A stretch of DNA of 64,000 nucleotides, taken from Burkholderia diffusa (lineage in GTDB: Bacteria > Pseudomonadota > Gammaproteobacteria > Burkholderiales > Burkholderiaceae). Below, piece after piece: positions 52,230 through 62,901 of this stretch; positions within the stretch are counted from its first letter, which is position 1; each line of letters opens with the position of its first letter. The position numbers and the translations under genes are program-made. Where the stretch lies: assembly GCF_001718315.1 (NCBI RefSeq), contig NZ_CP013364.1, forward strand, positions 434,001 to 498,000, given 5' to 3'. Below the pieces are notes generated by a model. The model saw nothing but the letters and a program-made list of their open reading frames with translations, had not been told where the DNA came from and ran no database searches.

Positions 52230-54188
52230 ATGTTTGCGTCACGAAGCCGTTTCCCGCTGCACGTCGCAGCATTATCGAGCGCGATCGTTCTCGCCGCGTG
52301 CGGCGGCGGCGACGATGTCGCGTCGACCGCCGCGACCAGCGCGGCCATGCCGGCCCCGCCAGCCGATCCCGGCTTCGTCGACAGCGCGCCCGTGCCGAGC
52401 GTGCCGGCCTTCGTTGACAACATCGCGACCAACCAGCGCGGCGACGCGCGCTATGCGACGCTGTCGACCAACGCGGCCGTGCGCGTGGTGAGCCGCTTCC
52501 TGGACCTGTGGCAGCCGGCGACGATGCTCGTCGATGCCGGCGTGAGCGCGCCGGCCAACGGCGCGTTTCCCGCGATCTCGCCGTCGACCTGCTCGGGCCT
52601 GCCCGGCAGCGGCACGCCGTGCGGCACGATCCTGAACGACACGGTGCTGGCCGCCAACGTGCAATACGTGATCAACGCAACGACCGCGCGCACGCAACAG
52701 CAGGCCGATGCCGCCTACTTCGACGACCGGCGCGGCAAGGGCTACAGCGTGACCGACGGCATGGGCCCGCTCACCGACGCATGGCGCACGGCGGCACAGC
52801 AAACGACCAGCATCACGAGCGTGCCCGCCGACGCAACCACGGTGCTGTACAACGACAGCGGCAACAACACCGGCGTCGGCAGCAGCACCAATACGAATTT
52901 CGGCAAGGTGGTCGACCTGCTCAACGAAATGGGCACCAACGCGTCGACCGAACCGTCGAAGCGCTTTTACAAGTACGCGCGCCCGTATCGCTGGAGCACG
53001 AGCGTCGTCGTCGCGCCGACGCTCGTGCCGGCGGAAAGCACGACGCCCGCGACCGACGGCGGCTTCATCAGCGGCCACGAAGCCGAAGCGATGCGCGATG
53101 CGATGACGATGGCGTGGCTCGTGCCGGAACGCTTCCAGGAGATGGTCAGCCGCGGCCTCGAACTGGGCGAGAACCGGATCCTTGCCGGCATGCACTCGCC
53201 GCTCGACGTGATCGGCGGGCGCATGCTCGCGCTGGCCGTCAGCGCGGCGAACCTGACCGCGTATGCGAGCGATGCGCAGGCGGCGTACGGTCAGGCCCAT
53301 CAGGCACTGCAGCAGCTCACCGGGACGACCGACACGACGTTCGCCGCGTTCGCGCATTCGGGTACGGCGACGACCGATCGCTTCGCCGATTACGCGACGA
53401 ACAAGGCCGCCTTCGCGCGCCGCATGACGTTCGGCTTCGGCGCGATCGAATCGACCGGCGCACCGCCCGTCGTGCCGAAGGGCGCGGAGATCCTGCTGCA
53501 GACGCGTTTCCCCTACCTGAGCGCCGACCAGCGTCGCGTCGTGCTGAAGACGACCGAAATATCGTCCGGCTATCCGGTGATGGACGATGCGGAAGGCTGG
53601 GGCCGCCTGAACCTGTTCGCCGCCGCCGACGGTTACGGCGCGTTCAACGGCAACGTGATCGTGTCGATGAATGCGTCGCAAGGCGGGCTGAATGCGGCCG
53701 ACCTGTGGCGCAACGACATCGCGGGCGCCGGCAAGCTGACGCTGCAAGGCACCGGCACGCTGACGCTTGCCGGCAACAACAGCTACACGGGCGGCACGCA
53801 GGTGAGCGGCGGCACGCTCGCGGCAGCATCGGCCACTGCGTTCGGCAACGGCGACGTATACGTCGGTTCCGGCGGCAGCGTGAAGATCGCCGCCGCCGCG
53901 CCTGTGACGGTCGCGACGCGCTACACGCAGCTCGACAACACAACGCTCGAACTCGACATCGACGGCAACGGCGGCGGGCGCTTGCGCGTGGGCGGCCCGC
54001 TCGCCGTCGCCGGCGGCACGCTGCACGTGAAGTTCGTGAACCGCTATACGCCGAAGGCCGGCGACACGATCGTGCTGATCGACGGCGCGGCGGCTTCCGC
54101 GAAGTTCGCGACGGTGACCGTCGACGGATTCAACGCGACGCCGGTGTATACGGCGACCGGCGTGTCGGTCAGATTGTCGGCATCGTAA
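52230..54188 (+). CDS. PAP2-family acid phosphatase lipoprotein with autotransporter-type repeat
   Basis: 652 residues from the ATG at 52230, which has GGAG at the right distance. The N-terminus has a lipobox (SAIVLAACGGG). The phosphatase part (about 40-400) carries the three PAP2 motifs: KRFYKYARPYRW, GGFISGHEAEAM and NRILAGMHSPLDVIGGR. The remainder contains a passenger-associated repeat (GTGTLTLAGNNSYTGGTQVS, GGTL) and a short beta-rich end, but no autotransporter barrel. It resembles known phosphatase proteins of Burkholderia and Xanthomonas with a PATR module. It is probably periplasmic or surface-attached, releasing phosphate from lipids or nucleotides. Confidence 0.88.
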   Translation: MFASRSRFPLHVAALSSAIVLAACGGGDDVASTAATSAAMPAPPADPGFVDSAPVPSVPAFVDNIATNQRGDARYATLSTNAAVRVVSRFLDLWQPATMLVDAGVSAPANGAFPAISPSTCSGLPGSGTPCGTILNDTVLAANVQYVINATTARTQQQADAAYFDDRRGKGYSVTDGMGPLTDAWRTAAQQTTSITSVPADATTVLYNDSGNNTGVGSSTNTNFGKVVDLLNEMGTNASTEPSKRFYKYARPYRWSTSVVVAPTLVPAESTTPATDGGFISGHEAEAMRDAMTMAWLVPERFQEMVSRGLELGENRILAGMHSPLDVIGGRMLALAVSAANLTAYASDAQAAYGQAHQALQQLTGTTDTTFAAFAHSGTATTDRFADYATNKAAFARRMTFGFGAIESTGAPPVVPKGAEILLQTRFPYLSADQRRVVLKTTEISSGYPVMDDAEGWGRLNLFAAADGYGAFNGNVIVSMNASQGGLNAADLWRNDIAGAGKLTLQGTGTLTLAGNNSYTGGTQVSGGTLAAASATAFGNGDVYVGSGGSVKIAAAAPVTVATRYTQLDNTTLELDIDGNGGGRLRVGGPLAVAGGTLHVKFVNRYTPKAGDTIVLIDGAAASAKFATVTVDGFNATPVYTATGVSVRLSAS

Positions 54189-54388
54189 TGTCCGCATCCC
54201 GTGCGGCCAGCCGCGCGGGCGCTCACTGTTTCGAAACGTCCGGGACGTGCATGACGGGCCGCCGGGAAGGAACGATTCGCTGCCGTCGGTCAGCACCGAC
54301 TCCGTCGTGACGAACGAGGTTCATGCCGCAGGCGCGGCACGCATCTTGCTCACCGCAACGCGGATTCAACGGACCGACGGGCAGCGAC

Positions 54389-55300
54389 GTGGCGAGCAAA
54401 CCGGGCGACATTCACATAGGCATTTCGGGCTGGCGCTACGATGGCTGGCGGGGCACCTTCTACCCTGAAGGGTTGAAGCAGGCAGCCGAACTGCGATACG
54501 CGTCAACCCGGATGCAGACGATCGAAATCAACGGTACCCACTACAGCCTGCAATCGCTCGACAGCTGGCGACGCTGGTACGACGAAACGCCGCCCGGTTT
54601 TACGTTCAGCGTGAAGGGCTCGCGCTATCTGACGCACATGCTGCGCTTTCGCGACGAAACCGCGATGGTCGCATGCGCGAACTTTTTCGCGCAGGGTCTC
54701 CTCGCGCTCAAGGACAAGCTCGGGCCGATACTCTGGCAATTTCCGCCGTCGCTGCGATTCGACCCCGACCACATCGCGCGCTTCCTCGGCATGCTGCCTC
54801 ACGATACCGAAGCCGCGCTGACGCTTGCGAAGCGGCACGATGCGCGCGTGAAGACGCCTTATCTTCAGATCGATCGCAAGCGCGCGTTGCGGCACGCGAT
54901 CGAAGTGCGCCACGCGAGCTTCGTCGACCCGGCGTTCGTGCAACTGCTGCGCCGTCACAAGGTCGCCCTCGTGGTCTCCGATTCGACCGAGCCGTGGCCG
55001 CAATTCGAAGACTTGAGCGCGGCCTTCGTCTACATGCGGCTGCACGGCACCGAAACGAAATACTCGGGCGAATACTCGGATGCCGCGCTCGACCGCTGGG
55101 CGGCCAGGATCGATTCATGGTGCCGCGGCACGCAGCCCGCCGATGCGCATCTCGCAGCACCGGAGCTGCCGCCGCCGCGCGCGCGAACGCGCGATGTGTA
55201 TTGCTACTTCGACAACGACGTGAAAACACGCGCGCCGTTCGACGCGCAGCGCCTGATGGAACGCCTCGGGCTGCATGCGCGCGAAGCGGCGGCTGGATAA
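54389..55300 (+). CDS. DUF72-family protein
   Basis: About 303 residues from the GTG at 54389; an ATG at 54323 would add a poor lead. The family motifs are clear: IHIGISGWRYDGWRGTFYPE at the start, YASTRMQTIEINGTHYSLQS, FTFSVKGSRYLTHMLR, GPILWQFPPSLRFD, and the late YCYFDNDVKTRAPFDAQRL. DUF72 proteins are TIM-barrel-like with unknown function, often linked to nucleic-acid repair or stress. The gene ends about 60 bases before a 56-residue membrane protein. Confidence 0.9.
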   Translation: MASKPGDIHIGISGWRYDGWRGTFYPEGLKQAAELRYASTRMQTIEINGTHYSLQSLDSWRRWYDETPPGFTFSVKGSRYLTHMLRFRDETAMVACANFFAQGLLALKDKLGPILWQFPPSLRFDPDHIARFLGMLPHDTEAALTLAKRHDARVKTPYLQIDRKRALRHAIEVRHASFVDPAFVQLLRRHKVALVVSDSTEPWPQFEDLSAAFVYMRLHGTETKYSGEYSDAALDRWAARIDSWCRGTQPADAHLAAPELPPPRARTRDVYCYFDNDVKTRAPFDAQRLMERLGLHAREAAAG

Positions 55301-55359
55301 AAGAGCATGCCGCGTGACGGCCCTGCGCACGACGAACCCGAACCGCAAGGAGAAAAGCG

Positions 55360-55530
55360 ATGACGCTGCTTATCTATCTGCTCGGCTGGATCATTTTCAT
55401 CGCCGGCGTCGCATGGGGATTGATGACGCTGCACGTATCGCAACACATCATCGAGATCGTTGCCGTCATTCTGTTCGGCATCGCCGTCATCACCGGCGCG
55501 ACGCGCGCACGCAATCGCGACCGGACATAG
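55360..55530 (+). CDS. 56-residue two-helix membrane protein
   Basis: GCAAGGAGAAAAGCG precedes the ATG at 55360. The product is MTLLIYLLGWIIFIAGVAWG, a His-containing linker, a second hydrophobic helix (IIEIVAVILFGIAVITGA) and a basic tail (RARNRDRT). The strong ribosome-binding site and clean helices support a real gene. No function is known; it may be co-transcribed with the DUF72 gene. Confidence 0.68.
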   Translation: MTLLIYLLGWIIFIAGVAWGLMTLHVSQHIIEIVAVILFGIAVITGATRARNRDRT

Positions 55531-55561
55531 CGCAATCGCGTCGCCGCCCGCCCGGATGCCC

Positions 55562-56437
55562 TCACCCACGCGCCACCGCGATGCCATCGAGTTCCCGCAC
55601 CGCATCGTCCGGCAACGCCAGCGCGCCAGCGGCGAGGTTCTCGCGCAGATGCGCCACCGACGACGTTCCCGGAATCAGCAGGATGTTCGGTGCGCGGTGC
55701 AGCAGCCATGCGAGCGCGGTCTGCATCGGCGTTGCACCGAGCCGCGTGGCGACCGCATCGAGCGTCGACGACTGCAACGGATTGAACCCGCCGAGCGGAA
55801 AGTACGGTACGTACGCGATGCCGTCGCGCGCCAGCGCATCGACCAGATCGTCGTCATCGCGGTGCGCGAGGTTGTAATGATTCTGCACGCAGACGATGTC
55901 GCAGATCCGCCGGCCCTCGGCGATCTGGGCGGCCGTCACGTTGCTGAGCCCGATGTGCCGCACGAGGCCCTGGCGCTGCAACTCGGCCAGTGCGGACAAC
56001 GGCGCCTCGATCGAGCCCTCGGCCGGCCCGTGCACGTCGAACATGATCCGCAGATTGACAACGTCGAGCACGTCGAGGCCCAGATTGCGCAGATTGTCGT
56101 GCACGGCGGCGGACAGCGCGTCGGCGGAGAAAGCCGGCAGCCATGAACCGTCCGCGCCGCGCCGCGCGCCGATCTTGGTCACGATCAGCAGATCGTCGCG
56201 ATACGGATGCAACGCTTCGCGGATCAACTGGTTCGTCACATGCGGGCCGTAAAAATCGCTGGTATCGATGTGGTCGACGCCCGCTTCGACGGCTTCGCGC
56301 AGCACGGCGAGCGCCGCGTCGCGATCCTTCGGCGGACCGAACACGCCGGGGCCGGCCAGTTGCATCGCGCCATAGCCGAGGCGATGAACGCGTCGGCCCG
56401 CGATCGGGAACGTGCCGGATTGAACGACGGCGGACAT
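55562..56437 (-). CDS. aldo/keto reductase
   Basis: 291 residues from 56437. The AKR catalytic set is visible: Asp in HIDTSDFYGP with Tyr, the Lys in IVTKIG, and the cofactor end LLIPGTSSVAHLRENL. It resembles the general stress/oxidoreductase AKR group that uses NADPH to reduce aldehydes and ketones. It is divergent from the LysR gene, which probably controls it. Confidence 0.92.
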   Translation of the reverse strand: MSAVVQSGTFPIAGRRVHRLGYGAMQLAGPGVFGPPKDRDAALAVLREAVEAGVDHIDTSDFYGPHVTNQLIREALHPYRDDLLIVTKIGARRGADGSWLPAFSADALSAAVHDNLRNLGLDVLDVVNLRIMFDVHGPAEGSIEAPLSALAELQRQGLVRHIGLSNVTAAQIAEGRRICDIVCVQNHYNLAHRDDDDLVDALARDGIAYVPYFPLGGFNPLQSSTLDAVATRLGATPMQTALAWLLHRAPNILLIPGTSSVAHLRENLAAGALALPDDAVRELDGIAVARG

Positions 56438-56537
56438 GATCGTGCTCCTGTATCGAATGAATGAACCGCAGGTTACGCCACGTCGGGCTGCGCGATAATC
56501 GGCCATAATCCGCACAACCCGTACGAAAAGGCGAACA

Positions 56538-57440
56538 ATGCAAGTCGATCTCGGCGATCTGAACGCGTTCGTGGCGGTAGCGCGCGCGAAGGGCTTCCGC
56601 GAAGGCGCACGCACGATGGGCGCGAGCGCATCCGGCCTGAGCGAGGCGGTGCGGCGGCTGGAAGCGCAACTCGGCGTGCGGCTGCTGCACCGCACGACGC
56701 GCAGCGTGTCGCCGACCGAGGCCGGCGAGCGCCTGCTCGCGCGGCTCACGCCGGCGCTGAGCGAGGTGGAGGCGGCGCTCGACGTGGTGAACACGTTCCG
56801 CGAGAAGCCGGTCGGCACGCTGAAGCTCAATGTTCCGATGAGCGCGGCGCGGCTCGTGCTGCCGTCGATCGTCCCGCGCTTTCTCGACGCGTATCCGGAG
56901 ATCCGGCTGGAGGTCGTGGCCGACGAGAACTTCGTCGATATCCTCGCGGCCGGTTGCGACGCGGGCATCCGCTACGACGAACGCCTCGAACAGGACATGA
57001 TCGCCGTACCAATCGGCCCGCGTTCCCAACGCTTCGCGACCGCCGCGGCGCCCGCCTATCTCGACCGGCGCGGGCGGCCCGCCCATCCGCGCGACCTGCT
57101 CGATCACGCCTGCCTGCGCGGCCGCTTCGCAAGCGGCGCGATGCCGGCGTGGGAGTACGAGCGCAACGGCGAAGTGGTGCGCGTGGAGCCGTCGGGGCCG
57201 CTCGTCGTGCAGATCGGCGGCGCGATCGATCTCGTCGTGGATGCCGCCTGCGCGGGGCTCGGCATCGTCCATCTGTACGAAGACTGGCTTCGCCCGCAAC
57301 TCGAGAGCGGCGCGCTCGAGCCCGTGCTCGACGGCTGGTGGCGGCCGTTCTCGGGCCCGTATCTCTACTATCCGGGGCGACGCTTCGTGCCGGCCCCGCT
57401 GCGCGCGTTCGTCGATTTCATCAAGGCGGCCGCGCAGTAG
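56538..57440 (+). CDS. LysR-family transcriptional regulator
   Basis: 300 residues. The N-terminal helix-turn-helix has DLGDLNAFVAVARAKGFREG, GASASGLSEAVRRLEAQLGV and LLHRTTRSVSPTEAGERLL. The periplasmic-binding-like effector domain occupies about 90-295. It resembles the short-chain-aldehyde/oxidoreductase-linked LysR proteins beside aldo/keto reductases. It is divergent from the AKR gene, 100 bases apart, and converges on xylH with nine bases between the stop codons. Confidence 0.93.
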   Translation: MQVDLGDLNAFVAVARAKGFREGARTMGASASGLSEAVRRLEAQLGVRLLHRTTRSVSPTEAGERLLARLTPALSEVEAALDVVNTFREKPVGTLKLNVPMSAARLVLPSIVPRFLDAYPEIRLEVVADENFVDILAAGCDAGIRYDERLEQDMIAVPIGPRSQRFATAAAPAYLDRRGRPAHPRDLLDHACLRGRFASGAMPAWEYERNGEVVRVEPSGPLVVQIGGAIDLVVDAACAGLGIVHLYEDWLRPQLESGALEPVLDGWWRPFSGPYLYYPGRRFVPAPLRAFVDFIKAAAQ

Positions 57441-57449
57441 AGCGGCGCG

Positions 57450-58649
57450 TCATCGCCGGTTCGATCGCGACACCACGTCGATCCACACGGCGAGCACCAG
57501 CACCGCGCCCTTGACGATCATCTGCCAGTACGCATCGACATCGAGCATCGACATCCCGTTGTCCAGGCTCGCCATCACGAGCGCGCCGATCAGCGCGCCG
57601 TAGACGGTACCCGATCCGCCGCGCATCGACGTGCCGCCGATGAAGCATGCGGCAATGGCATCGAGCTCGCCCATCGTGCCGGCCGACGGCGAACCGGCCG
57701 CGAGCCGCGCGGTGTTGACGATCCCCGCGAACGCGCACATCAGCCCCATCAGCGCGAAGATGGCGAGCTTCACGCGATCGGTGTCGACGCCCGACAGGCG
57801 CGTCGCCTCCAGATTCGAGCCGACCGCGTAGATGCGCCGGCCGAACACGGTCTGCGTCGCGATCCACGAGAACGCGCCAAGCAACGCGAGCAGCAGCAGC
57901 ACGGGCACGGGAATGCCGCCGTAGCGGTCGAGCGTCGCGACAAACGCGAACAGCACGGCGCCGGCGCCCACGACCTTCACGACGTCCTGCCACAGCGGTG
58001 CGACCGCAAGGCGGTAACGATGCCGCGTACCGCGCTGCCGGACGACCAGCAGCGCGACGAGCGCGAACAGCAGGACCGCGAGCCCGTCGCCGGCCGCGCG
58101 CGGCAGATAGCCCTGCCCGATGAACACGAAGCCGTCGGACACGGGCGCAATCGTCGAGCCGCCCGTCACGCCGAGCAGGATGCCGCGAAACGCGAGCATC
58201 CCGCCCAGCCCGACGATGAACGACGGCACGCGCCGGTAGGTCGACCACCAGCCGTTGAACAGCCCGACCAGCACGCCGAGCGCAAGCACGGTCGGCACCG
58301 TCGCCGCGACGGGCCAGTGGCGGTTCACGTCGAGGATCGCCGCGACGCCGCCGAGCAGCCCGAGCAGCGATCCGACCGACAGGTCGATCTCGCCCGCGAT
58401 GATCACGAACACCATCCCGCACGCTAGCATTCCGGTGATCGACATCTGCCGCAGCAGGTTCGACACGTTGCGCGGCGTGACGAACGCGCCGTCGGTCAGC
58501 ACCGAGAAAAACATCCAGATCGCCGCGACTGCGAACAGCAGGGCGAGCACCTTGTAGCGCACGAAAATCTGGCGCAGCGGACGGCCACGTGCGCGACGCG
58601 CGTCTGCGTCCGGCGGCACGGCGGAAGAGGAAGAAAGTTCGGTATTCAT
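57450..58649 (-). CDS. xylH: D-xylose ABC transporter permease
   Basis: 399 residues with the ABC-sugar BPD_transp_2 fold and an XylH-like N-terminal extension. Motifs: [60 protein letters not shown] and [20 protein letters not shown]. It forms the inner-membrane channel of XylFGH. Its ATG overlaps the xylG stop codon as ATGA. Confidence 0.95.
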   Translation of the reverse strand: MNTELSSSSAVPPDADARRARGRPLRQIFVRYKVLALLFAVAAIWMFFSVLTDGAFVTPRNVSNLLRQMSITGMLACGMVFVIIAGEIDLSVGSLLGLLGGVAAILDVNRHWPVAATVPTVLALGVLVGLFNGWWSTYRRVPSFIVGLGGMLAFRGILLGVTGGSTIAPVSDGFVFIGQGYLPRAAGDGLAVLLFALVALLVVRQRGTRHRYRLAVAPLWQDVVKVVGAGAVLFAFVATLDRYGGIPVPVLLLLALLGAFSWIATQTVFGRRIYAVGSNLEATRLSGVDTDRVKLAIFALMGLMCAFAGIVNTARLAAGSPSAGTMGELDAIAACFIGGTSMRGGSGTVYGALIGALVMASLDNGMSMLDVDAYWQMIVKGAVLVLAVWIDVVSRSNRR

Positions 58650-60205
58650 GTGGCACTCGCTGCAATGGGTTCGGCCGGCCGCCGCGCGGGGGTCAGCGCG
58701 GCGCCGAGTATCTGTTCCTGCGTCAGTCCGTCGTTGACGAAATCGCCGCGCAGTTCGCCTTCGCCGATCACGAGCACGCGATCGGCCAGCCCGAGCACTT
58801 CCGGCAACTCCGACGACACGACGATCAGCGCGACGCCGCGCTTCGCGAGCGCGAAGATCAGCCGGTAGATCTCGGCCTTGGCGCCCACGTCTACGCCGCG
58901 GGTCGGCTCGTCGAGGATCAGCACCTGCGGGTCGGCCAGCAGCATCCTGGCGAGCACCGCCTTCTGCTGGTTGCCGCCGGACAGGCTCGCGATCGGCAGA
59001 AACGGGTGTGCGGCACGCACCGACAGCCGCTGCATCTCGGTACGAATCGCGTCGAGCTCGGCGGCCGCGTCGATCCGCCCGCGCGCGGCGAAACGGCGCA
59101 GCACCGACAGCGTGATGTTGTGGCCGACGCCGAGCTGCGGCACGATCCCGTGACGCTTGCGATCCTCGGGCACCATCGCGATGCCCGCGCGGATCGCATC
59201 GGCCGGCGCGCGAATCGCAAGGGGCTGGCCGTTCATCCGCACGGTCGCCGTGCTCGCGCCCGGATACGCACCGAAGATCGCCTGCATCAGCTCGGTGCGG
59301 CCCGCGCCGACGAGCCCGGCGACACCGAGGATCTCGCCGCGCCGCACGCTGAACGACACGTCGTCGACGCGCTTGCGGCGCGGGTTCGCCACGTCGTGAC
59401 AGGTCACGTTGCGCACGTCGAGCACGACGTCGCCGATCTCGTGCGGCTCGCGCGGATACAGGTTGCGGATCTCGCGGCCGACCATCATCGCGATGATCCG
59501 GTCGGTGGTCATCCCGTGCATCGGCTCGGTCGCGACGTGGCGGCCGTCGCGGATCACGGTCACGGTGTCGCACACCGCATCGACTTCGTCGAGCTTGTGC
59601 GAGATGTACACGCACGCGACGCCGCGCCGCTTCAGGTCGCGCACGATGTCGAGCAGGATGCGCGTTTCCGCCGCGCTCAGCGACGACGACGGTTCGTCGA
59701 GAATCAGCAGCTTCGCGCGCTTGTTAAGCGCCTTCGCGATCTCGATCAACTGTTGATGGCCGCCGCCGTAGTTCATCACCGGCTGTGCGACGTTGATCGC
59801 GTCGATGCGCAGCTCGCGCAGCAGTGCCTCGGAACGCCGCACCATCTCAGCGTAGTGCATGCGCCCGCCGGGCAGCGTGATCTCGTTGCCGAGAAAGATG
59901 TTCTCGGCAACCGACAGCTCGGGCACCAGCATCAGTTCCTGGTGAATGATGACGATGCCCGCGCGCTCCGTGTCGCGCACGCCGGACGCGACGAGCGGCG
60001 CGCCCTCCCAATGGATCTCGCCGTCCCACGTGCCGTGCGGGTAGACGCCCGACAGCACCTTCATCAGCGTCGACTTGCCGGCGCCGTTCTCGCCGCACAG
60101 CCCGACGCATTCGCCGGGGCGCACGGTCAGGTCGATGCCGTCGAGCGCCTTCACGCCGTCGAATGCCTTGACGATGCCGCGCATCGTCAGCAAGGGTTCG
60201 GTCAT
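58646..60205 (-). CDS. xylG: D-xylose ABC transporter ATP-binding protein
   Basis: 519 residues with two sugar-type ATPase halves. The first has [16 protein letters not shown], the Walker [16 protein letters not shown] and [13 protein letters not shown]. The second has the degenerate P-loop [34 protein letters not shown] and [14 protein letters not shown]. It drives xylose uptake with XylF and XylH. The upstream stretch to xylF is 75 bases. Confidence 0.95.
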   Translation of the reverse strand: MTEPLLTMRGIVKAFDGVKALDGIDLTVRPGECVGLCGENGAGKSTLMKVLSGVYPHGTWDGEIHWEGAPLVASGVRDTERAGIVIIHQELMLVPELSVAENIFLGNEITLPGGRMHYAEMVRRSEALLRELRIDAINVAQPVMNYGGGHQQLIEIAKALNKRAKLLILDEPSSSLSAAETRILLDIVRDLKRRGVACVYISHKLDEVDAVCDTVTVIRDGRHVATEPMHGMTTDRIIAMMVGREIRNLYPREPHEIGDVVLDVRNVTCHDVANPRRKRVDDVSFSVRRGEILGVAGLVGAGRTELMQAIFGAYPGASTATVRMNGQPLAIRAPADAIRAGIAMVPEDRKRHGIVPQLGVGHNITLSVLRRFAARGRIDAAAELDAIRTEMQRLSVRAAHPFLPIASLSGGNQQKAVLARMLLADPQVLILDEPTRGVDVGAKAEIYRLIFALAKRGVALIVVSSELPEVLGLADRVLVIGEGELRGDFVNDGLTQEQILGAALTPARRPAEPIAASAT

Positions 60206-60280
60206 ACGTTCATTGCCTCGCAGTAAGCACGCGGCCGGCCGCACACCCGGCCGGCCACGCACATCCTGCCCGTCGTGCCG

Positions 60281-61309
60281 TTACTGGCTCGCGAGCTGGG
60301 CCTGGGTATAGAAGCCGTCCTTCACGACGACGTCGACGTTGCGCTTGGTCAGCAGCGTCGGCTGCAGCAGCACCGTGTCGACCTTCTTCTTCCCGTTGTC
60401 ATACTGCGCGTTGAACGCGGGCTTCGTGCCCTTCGCGAGGTCGACCGCGAGCTTCGCGGCTTCGCTCGCGATCAGCTTCAGCGGCTTGTAGACGGTCATG
60501 GTCTGCGTGCCGGCGATCACGCGCTTGACCGCCGCGAGGTCCGCATCCTGCCCCGACACCGGCACCTTGCCGGCCAGGTGCTGCGCGGCGAGCGCCTGGA
60601 TCGCGCCGCCCGCGGTGCCGTCGTTCGATGCGACGATCGCGTCGATCTTGTTGTTGTTCGCGGTCAGCGCATCCTCGACGATGCGCAGTGCGGTCGATGC
60701 GCTCCATTCGGGCACCCACTGCTGGCCGACGACCTTGATGTCGCCGCGATCGATCGCCGGCTTCAGCACCTTCAACTGGCCCTCGCGCAGCATCTTCGCG
60801 TTGTTGTCGGTCGGCGCGCCGCCGAGCAGGAAATAGTTGCCCTTCGGCTTCGCGTCGAACACGCCCTGCGCCTGCAGTTCGCCGACCTTCTCGTTGTCGA
60901 ACGAGATGTACGCGTCGACGTCCGCATCGAGGATCAGGCGGTCGTACGACACGACCTTGATGCCGGCTTTCCTCGCTTCGGCGACGACGTTGCCGAGCGT
61001 CTTCGAATTGAACGGCACGATCACGATCACGTCGACGCCGCGCGAGATCAGGTTCTCGATCTGCGAAATCTGCCGCTCCTCGCTCGCATCGGCCGACTGC
61101 ACCGACACTTTCGCGCCGAGCTTCGTCGCGGCCGCGACGAAATAGTCGCGATCGCGCGACCAGCGCTCGACGCGCAGGTCGTCGATGCAGAAGCCGATCT
61201 CGGGCTTGTCCTTGCTCGCATGCGCGAGCGGAGCGCCCAGCACGAAGAGCGCCAGCGCCGCGGCGCCGGCAAGGGAACTCAATACGGTACGACGCGTCAC
61301 GGATTTCAT
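60281..61309 (-). CDS. xylF: D-xylose-binding periplasmic protein
   Basis: 342 residues with a signal peptide (LAGAAALALFVLGAPLAHAS) and a Peripla_BP_4 core: KPEIGFCIDDLRVERWSRDR, ISQIENLISRGVDVIVIVPF, DAYISFDNEKVGELQAQGVF and IVASNDGTAGGAIQALAAQ. RVERW at the xylose-binding loop is typical of XylF. It lies first of the three transport genes. Confidence 0.95.
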   Translation of the reverse strand: MKSVTRRTVLSSLAGAAALALFVLGAPLAHASKDKPEIGFCIDDLRVERWSRDRDYFVAAATKLGAKVSVQSADASEERQISQIENLISRGVDVIVIVPFNSKTLGNVVAEARKAGIKVVSYDRLILDADVDAYISFDNEKVGELQAQGVFDAKPKGNYFLLGGAPTDNNAKMLREGQLKVLKPAIDRGDIKVVGQQWVPEWSASTALRIVEDALTANNNKIDAIVASNDGTAGGAIQALAAQHLAGKVPVSGQDADLAAVKRVIAGTQTMTVYKPLKLIASEAAKLAVDLAKGTKPAFNAQYDNGKKKVDTVLLQPTLLTKRNVDVVVKDGFYTQAQLASQ

Positions 61310-61418
61310 GTCTCCACTCCTTGTTATGGAACCACCTCACGAACGCCGGACGGCCGCGGGAATGCGCCGCCCGCATCGAATCACTGCAAGGCACGGCATC
61401 GTGCCGGCGAAGCGCCGG

Positions 61419-62897
61419 TCACGCGCCCGCCGAAAACACCGGTTCGAGCGCGCGGTAAAGCGCGCGGAACGTCGGCCGCCGCGCATCGCGATACCACGCG
61501 TGCCGCGCCGGATCGGGCTCGCGCACCGCGACGACCGGCGGTTGCGGACACACGTCGTCGAGCGACGCCTCCGGTTCGAGCGCGAGATGCGCGAGCCGTG
61601 CGGCACCGAGCGCCGGGCCGACCTCGCCGCCCGCGCGCAATGTCAGCGCGCGTCCGCTCAGGTCGGCGAGCATCTGCGTCCAGTACGCGCTGCGCGAGCC
61701 GCCGCCGATCACCGTGATGCCGTCGGGCGCCAGTCCGGCCGCATGCAGCGCATCGATGCCGTCGAGCAGCGCGAAGCCGACGCCTTCGAGTGTCGCGTTC
61801 GCGAGATCCGCGCGCCGCGTGTCGGGCGTGAGCCCGTAGAACACGCCCTTCGCATTCACGTCGTTGTGCGGCGTGCGCTCGCCGCTCAGGTAAGGCAGGA
61901 ACCACGGGCGCTCGGCACGCGCGTTCGTCTCGGCATCGGCGAGCAGCGCCGCCACACCGTCATAACCGGCCAGTTGCGCGGTGAAGTCGATGCAGCCAGC
62001 CGCGTTCAGCATCACCGACATCAGATGCCACGTGTCGGGCAGCGCATGACAGAAGCTGTGCACCGCCGATTCAGGGTTTGCGCGAAATCCGTCCGACACC
62101 GCGAAATACACGCCCGACGTGCCGAGCGACAGCAGCGCGTCGCCCGGTCGCACGATGCCGACGCCGACCGCGCCGGCCGCGTTGTCGCCGCCGCCGGCGA
62201 CGACCGGGATCTCGCGCAGGCCGAGCTCGCGTGCGACGGCCGGCAGCAGCGTGCCGGCCACGCGGTTGCCCTCGAACACTGCCGGCATCTGCGCGCGCGC
62301 CAGACCGCATGCGGCGAGCAGCGTGTCGTCGTAGTCGCGCTTCGCGACGTCGAGCCACAATGTGCCGGCGGCATCCGACGGATCGGTCGCGAACGCGCCG
62401 GTCAGCCGGTAGCGCAGGTAATCCTTCGGCAGCAGCACGTGGGCAATGCGAGCGAACACGTCGGGCTCGTGGCGACGCACCCAGAGCAGCTTCGGCGCGG
62501 TGAAGCCCGGCATCGCGCCGTTGCCCGTCACCGCGCGCAGCGCGGGTGCGAGCCGCTCGAGTTCCGTGCATTCCGCATCCGCGCGGCCGTCGTTCCACAA
62601 GATCGCGGGGCGCAGCACGTCGCCGCGCGCATCGAGCAGCGTCGCACCGTGCATCTGGCCGGTCAGTCCCAGCGCGGCGATGTCGCGCGGATCGATGCCG
62701 CCCGCGCGCGCTTCGTCGACGAGCGCGGCCAGCGCGCCGCACGCGGCGTCCCACCAGTCGCGCGGCGCCTGTTCGGACCAGCGCGGCCGAGGCCGGCTCA
62801 CCGTCAGCGGGCGGCTCGCGCTCGCCCGCACCGCACCATCGCGGTCGAGCAGCACCGCCTTCACGCCCGACGTGCCGAGATCGAGTCCGATGTACAT
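61419..62897 (-). CDS. xylB: xylulokinase
   Basis: 492 residues of the FGGY kinase family. The nucleotide loop is MYIGLDLGTSGVKAVLLDRD, followed by LGLTGQMHGATLLD, the xylulose-binding motif with the catalytic Asp in VVAGGGDNAAGAVGVGIV, and the second FGGY motif GVGFALLDGIDALHAAGL. It phosphorylates D-xylulose to xylulose 5-phosphate for the pentose-phosphate pathway. Its ATG is four bases from the xylA stop codon. Confidence 0.95.
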   Translation of the reverse strand: MYIGLDLGTSGVKAVLLDRDGAVRASASRPLTVSRPRPRWSEQAPRDWWDAACGALAALVDEARAGGIDPRDIAALGLTGQMHGATLLDARGDVLRPAILWNDGRADAECTELERLAPALRAVTGNGAMPGFTAPKLLWVRRHEPDVFARIAHVLLPKDYLRYRLTGAFATDPSDAAGTLWLDVAKRDYDDTLLAACGLARAQMPAVFEGNRVAGTLLPAVARELGLREIPVVAGGGDNAAGAVGVGIVRPGDALLSLGTSGVYFAVSDGFRANPESAVHSFCHALPDTWHLMSVMLNAAGCIDFTAQLAGYDGVAALLADAETNARAERPWFLPYLSGERTPHNDVNAKGVFYGLTPDTRRADLANATLEGVGFALLDGIDALHAAGLAPDGITVIGGGSRSAYWTQMLADLSGRALTLRAGGEVGPALGAARLAHLALEPEASLDDVCPQPPVVAVREPDPARHAWYRDARRPTFRALYRALEPVFSAGA

Positions 62898-62901
62898 GGC
62901 G

